Shown here piece by piece: positions 60,540 through 64,000 of a DNA stretch of 64,000 nt. Positions within the stretch are counted from its first letter, which is position 1, and every line of letters begins with the position of its first letter. The notes below the pieces were generated by a model that saw nothing but the letters and a program-made list of their open reading frames with translations, was not told the DNA's origin and searched no databases. The DNA comes from Flavobacteriales bacterium (GTDB lineage: Bacteria; Bacteroidota; Bacteroidia; Flavobacteriales; Flavobacteriaceae). The stretch covers positions 124,001 through 188,000 of the forward strand of contig JALWTX010000006.1 in the NCBI GenBank assembly GCA_026993355.1, in the 5' to 3' direction. The translations under genes were made by a program, and so were the position numbers.

Positions 60540-60568
60540 CAAAGGTATAAAACTATTTTTCTTATCAA
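60540..60568 (-). promoter_or_regulatory. Promoter of nifJ
   Basis: On the reverse strand TTG (60566-60568), 18 bases, TACCTTTG (60540-60547). The ATG lies 44 bases downstream, a longer leader than most genes here. Confidence 0.7.
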
Positions 60569-60648
60569 ATGATTTTAGACTTCAATTCTTAAAATTTACT
60601 TTAAATTAATAATAAATTTCATGGTTTTAACAACAGTTTAATAAATAA

Positions 60649-60677
60649 AAAACCCACGTCCTAATCACGTGGGTTTT
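60649..60677 (-). terminator. Terminator of the TonB-dependent receptor gene
   Basis: AAAACCCACGT (60649-60659) and ACGTGGGTTTT (60667-60677) pair over 11 bases with a seven-base loop, 22 bases after the receptor stop. Confidence 0.88.
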
Positions 60678-60699
60678 GGTTAAAAATAAAAAGTTAAAA

Positions 60700-63504
60700 T
60701 TATAGACCATAAGTTAGGCCAATATAAAATATGCTACCGACTTTTCCGGTTCCGGGAGCCGGCAAATATTCTTTGCCAAGAATGTTAGAACCACCCAATT
60801 TAATTTTTGTTTTATATTTTTTGATGTTATAATTAATTTGGGCATCCAAAATGCTTCTGGCCGGCACGGTACCATCAGCAAAAGATGATTGCCATTCGAA
60901 AGCTGTTTGATATTTATAATCAATTTTAAAACCTAAACCTTTATACAATTCGTCATTGCCTAAAGAAGCTTTAATACGGTGTTCGGGCGTGTTAAATCCG
61001 GGACGGAAATCTTCCTCACCGGGTGCCGGCGTAAATTCAAATTTGGCATAATCATAAATTAAACCGATCATATACTTACCGGCTTTATAATTAAATCCTA
61101 TATCAGCTCCATATGAAGTGATGGCAGATTTGGCATTGGTATATAATTGGAAAGGCTTGTAGGCACCTGTACCGATAGCAGGAAGCGCATTACCTATATT
61201 ATCAACCGTACCAACTTGGCTTGACAAAGCTACCACGCGCGTACTGGCACCAAAATGATGATACTGATTATAATAAGCTGCCATATCGACACTTAAATTG
61301 CGGAATAACTCACCACGATAACCAAATTCGATAGTGGTTACTTCTTCCGGTTCAATAACTTTAGTTTTAGCTACTTCTAAATCTGCCGGGTTGTGGGTTT
61401 GCCCAAACTTTTTGAAAGAAGACAAAGTATAGGCATTATGATAAGCATCTTGTCCGGTTACGGTGGCCGGAAAATACACATTATTGATAGGATCGAAAGC
61501 TTGAACAATTTCTTTATAACGGTCCAAATTATCCGGAGCTGCACCTAACAGGGTAATAGGTCCTAAATTTAAACCAATGTATAAATCTTGTGTAGAAGGA
61601 TTTCTAAAACCGGTTTGGAATGACATTCTAAAATTATGCTCTTTGTTTTCGCCGGCCGAATAGACGGCTGAAAAACGCGGTGAAAAATTACCTTCAAACT
61701 GTTTTTGCTTGTCATAACGCAAAGAAGTGGCTAGTTTTAAACGGTCATCCATGAATTTCTTACTGATTTGGATATAGGCACCACCTTCATCAATGTTAAT
61801 GGGTGGTAATCCCGGATAATCTGTAAAAATGGTTCCTTCAGAATGCAGTGAATAACGTCTTAATGAACCGCCTATTTGTATTTCGGCAAAAGAAATTAAA
61901 TCACGGAAATTATAATTTCCTTCGACATGTTTCAAATTTGTTTTATCGATAAATTTTCCTCCTGTTTTAAAATCAGGATCATTGGTTACTTCGGCAAAAG
62001 CCTGTTTGTACTCAGGACTACCGGGTTGGAAACGTGGGGTTTTGGGGTTACCAAACGAATCGACCGGGCTATTATCGGCAAAATCACGTGCCATTTGATG
62101 AGCTGTTGCAGCATCGGCACCATTCATCCGTGCATTGACATATACACGGCCATAATCGGTAAACCAATCTTTATCACTACGCCATTTACGGTTGATATTC
62201 CAAGCGGTAAATTTGGTATCGTAAGAATTTCCGGCATCCTCACCGGTATAATAACCGCGAATAAACCAGTTTTTACTTTTAATTTCTAATTTATGTTGAT
62301 GGATAAAAATACCATCTAACACATAGCGGTTGGCCCCTTGATAAATGGTTTTGCCCGTTCCAAAACGTGAATTCCAGATAAATTCAAGTTTGCCGGGTTG
62401 TCCACTAGGACGGTAATAAAAGCCCATATCGGCTTTTAAACTTTTGGCTTCGTAGTCGGTTAAATCTACTTCTTTATAACCTGTTCTGGACACACGAATA
62501 TCATCTAATGTCCCCCCTGTAAGGTTACTAATGGGCAAAGTGGTTACAATTTCATCACCATAAACATTCATTCCATCATAAGAAGGATTGGTTTCGCGAC
62601 TACCTTTTAAGCTAGGATCCATAGGGTTTAAATCGATATCGGAATAATCTACAGCATACCAATCCGTTCCTTTTAAATATGAAAAATTGATTTTGGCTGC
62701 TGCATAATTACCGCCCCAAGCATAACGAACGCCTACATCTCTGTATGGGTTGGTTCCGGCTGCTTGTTGTTTGGTAACGCCATATTTTACATAGGCACTT
62801 AATCCTTTATAATTAAACGGACTTTTGCTTCGCATGTTTAAGACACCATTAAAGGCGTTGGCACCATACAACGCTGAAGCTGCGCCCGGCAAAATTTCGA
62901 CACTTTTAACATCTAATTCATTAATACCCACTAAATTACCTAATGGAAAATTCAAAGCCGGTGAAGAGTTATCCATACCGTCAATTAATTGCAAAAAGCG
63001 GTTATTGGCAAATGTGGCAAAACCACGGGTATTGACTGATTGAAAAGTCAATGAATTAGTATTTAAATCTATTCCTTTTAAATTGGATAATCCATCATAA
63101 AAGGAAGGAGCCGTATTCCGTTTAATTTCGCGTAAACTCATTCGCTCTATACTTACGGGTGATTCCTTAATTTTCTCTTTGCCACGCGATGCTGTTACAA
63201 CGACATCGTCTAAAAATTCATTATTGTCTTTTAAAACAATTTTAAGTTTTTGCGGGCCATTTACTTTTAAGGTGACCGGCTCATAGCCCATAAATGATAC
63301 TTTTAAAGTAACAGGAAATTCTTTGACATCAATGACAAATTTGCCATCAAAGTCGGAAGTTGTGCCTTGATTGGTTTCTACTACCATAATGTTGGCGCCA
63401 GGAATGGCTTCCTGGTGTTGGTCTACAACCAAACCTTGTAATTTTTGCGCCTGACCCATAACAGCCAAACTCAAAAAGAAAAGGAATAATGTAATCTTTC
63501 TCAT
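60700..63504 (-). CDS. TonB-dependent outer-membrane receptor
   Basis: The 934-residue protein has a signal peptide (ending VMGQAQ), a carboxypeptidase-regulatory-like domain (LQGLVVDQHQEAIPGANIMV, residues about 22-105), a plug domain (about 110-230, VVVTASRGKEKIKESPVSIERM and VEILPGAASALYGANAFNGVLNMRSK) and a 22-strand barrel ending in GLTYGL. It imports a ligand that cannot be deduced. No SusD-type lipoprotein follows; the terminator comes directly after, so it is a solitary receptor and not a SusCD pair. Confidence 0.93.
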   Translation of the reverse strand: MRKITLFLFFLSLAVMGQAQKLQGLVVDQHQEAIPGANIMVVETNQGTTSDFDGKFVIDVKEFPVTLKVSFMGYEPVTLKVNGPQKLKIVLKDNNEFLDDVVVTASRGKEKIKESPVSIERMSLREIKRNTAPSFYDGLSNLKGIDLNTNSLTFQSVNTRGFATFANNRFLQLIDGMDNSSPALNFPLGNLVGINELDVKSVEILPGAASALYGANAFNGVLNMRSKSPFNYKGLSAYVKYGVTKQQAAGTNPYRDVGVRYAWGGNYAAAKINFSYLKGTDWYAVDYSDIDLNPMDPSLKGSRETNPSYDGMNVYGDEIVTTLPISNLTGGTLDDIRVSRTGYKEVDLTDYEAKSLKADMGFYYRPSGQPGKLEFIWNSRFGTGKTIYQGANRYVLDGIFIHQHKLEIKSKNWFIRGYYTGEDAGNSYDTKFTAWNINRKWRSDKDWFTDYGRVYVNARMNGADAATAHQMARDFADNSPVDSFGNPKTPRFQPGSPEYKQAFAEVTNDPDFKTGGKFIDKTNLKHVEGNYNFRDLISFAEIQIGGSLRRYSLHSEGTIFTDYPGLPPINIDEGGAYIQISKKFMDDRLKLATSLRYDKQKQFEGNFSPRFSAVYSAGENKEHNFRMSFQTGFRNPSTQDLYIGLNLGPITLLGAAPDNLDRYKEIVQAFDPINNVYFPATVTGQDAYHNAYTLSSFKKFGQTHNPADLEVAKTKVIEPEEVTTIEFGYRGELFRNLSVDMAAYYNQYHHFGASTRVVALSSQVGTVDNIGNALPAIGTGAYKPFQLYTNAKSAITSYGADIGFNYKAGKYMIGLIYDYAKFEFTPAPGEEDFRPGFNTPEHRIKASLGNDELYKGLGFKIDYKYQTAFEWQSSFADGTVPARSILDAQINYNIKKYKTKIKLGGSNILGKEYLPAPGTGKVGSIFYIGLTYGL

Positions 63505-63644
63505 AGTTAATTTTATTTAGTTAAGTTGCCGTAAAGATATAAAAAAAACTGACATTTGAAAGTTTTAGTGACACTTATAAATTAAAACACAGGTGTTTTT
63601 TAAGTATTTTACAATAGAGAAAGACAGGAAATGAAATACTTAAA

Positions 63645-64000
63645 TTAGTAAGGGTCAACATCGATGGTTATGGTGACAGATTTAAAATAAGTGATATTGT
63701 GAAAAGAATTAAATATTTTTAAAATGCGCTTTTTTTGAGCCGACAAAGTTGGTTCTTCAGTCATTTTAATTAAAATTTCTTTAATATACCGATTTTTGAT
63801 CCGCGGAACCAAGGCGTCCGAAGGTCCTAAAACCTTTGGAAAGGAGTTTGCAAAAGAGGCATATAACCATTCTGCAGCTTCATTTGTTTTTTGCGGATTG
63901 CGATCTTTAATCTGAAAATTAATCAATTTAGTAAAAGGCGGATAAGAAAGTGATTTTCGTAAGGCAATCTGTTGCTCATAAAGTTGTTTATAATCCCCAT
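63645..64000 (-). CDS. priA: Primosomal protein N' (PriA) helicase, C-terminal part, cut by window edge
   Basis: Reading from the right edge, the frame gives DYKQLYEQQIALRKSLSYPPFTKLINFQIKDR and ends SVTITIDVDPY. The YPPF segment and the terminal IDVDPY are characteristic of the PriA C-terminal domain. PriA restarts stalled replication forks. The TTG at 63926 is an internal codon, not a start; the gene continues beyond the window. Its stop is 140 bases from the receptor gene start, a stretch in which I see only a weak TATCTTTA promoter-like element. Confidence 0.88.
   Translation of the reverse strand, partial: GDYKQLYEQQIALRKSLSYPPFTKLINFQIKDRNPQKTNEAAEWLYASFANSFPKVLGPSDALVPRIKNRYIKEILIKMTEEPTLSAQKKRILKIFNSFHNITYFKSVTITIDVDPY

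Noticed and set aside
60700-63504. SusC of a polysaccharide utilisation locus
   Set aside because: No SusD-like gene or glycoside hydrolase lies nearby and a terminator follows directly, so it is a solitary TonB receptor.
63645-63926. A separate 93-codon gene at the right edge
   Set aside because: The apparent start is an internal TTG; the frame continues to the window edge with the PriA YPPF motif, so it is part of priA.
1-64000. Apparent excess of CCGG (ACCGGT, GCCGGC) in an AT-rich sequence
   Set aside because: Most copies are in coding regions as Thr/Ala/Pro-Gly or Arg codons; I cannot compute the expected frequency, so I do not claim enrichment.

Overview
This is an AT-rich, gene-dense chromosomal segment from a member of the Bacteroidota, most likely class Flavobacteriia. 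The assignment rests on gene content read from the sequence: type IX secretion genes (porQ, porU, porV), gliding-associated genes (gldB, gldC), a protein with a C-terminal type A sorting tail, a TonB-dependent receptor with a carboxypeptidase-like N-terminal domain, DUF4290, DUF1599 and LemA/TPM neighbourhoods, and many promoters of the Bacteroidota type (TTG, about 19 bases, TAnnTTTG). The species cannot be named from the window alone. No insertion sequence, prophage, CRISPR array or rRNA operon was seen.

Layout. 0-8 kb: a truncated class I aminotransferase, an ADP-forming acyl-CoA ligase, UPF0114 membrane protein with PhoH, a SAM-cleaving enzyme with a DUF3810 metallopeptidase, and NhaA. 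8-16.3 kb: a RelA/SpoT homologue, porQ-cmk, a Crp/Fnr regulator, and a TolC-HlyD-ABC permease export operon with a Crp/Fnr-like operator in front. 16.3-23.7 kb: FtcD, tRNA(CAT), a small membrane protein, pgi-murA-DUF4290-DUF493, pdxH and a divergent Rrf2 regulator. 23.7-30.4 kb: M23 peptidase-MerR-LemA-TPM-TPM, divergent alaS, pepE. 30.4-40.6 kb: cdd-porV-porU, divergent gldB-gldC-pheS, and a large T9SS cargo protein. 40.8-46.6 kb: DUF486, an ALDH7-type dehydrogenase overlapping a DUF1858 gene, an unknown lipoprotein, outer-membrane beta-barrel proteins and xerD. 46.7-50.3 kb: an FtsE-like ATPase with two glycosyltransferases, then DUF1599 and an orphan umuD. 50.6-56.8 kb: rlmD, a nitroreductase, a ComM/YifB ATPase, a LolE-like permease and a NamZ-family muramidase. 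56.8-64 kb: tRNA-Leu(CAG), pyruvate:ferredoxin oxidoreductase, a TonB receptor and the 3' part of priA.

How the genes work together. Pyruvate:ferredoxin oxidoreductase and the ADP-forming acyl-CoA ligase could form a pyruvate to acetate route that yields ATP. PorQ, PorU and PorV belong to one secretion machine, and the 682-residue cargo protein carries the tail that PorU should remove. murA, namZ, the M23 peptidase and the glycosyltransferases act on the cell envelope. The genome is compact: convergent neighbours share stop-codon bases at three places, and many cotranscribed genes overlap by one base (TAATG).

Most genes here are ordinary housekeeping genes. The signals I consider most worth following are the FNR-like palindrome centred about 41 bases upstream of the predicted start of the efflux operon, the orphan umuD-DUF1599 pair, in-frame TTG triplets that are really the ends of promoter elements, and the Cys-to-Asp change in MurA that predicts fosfomycin resistance.
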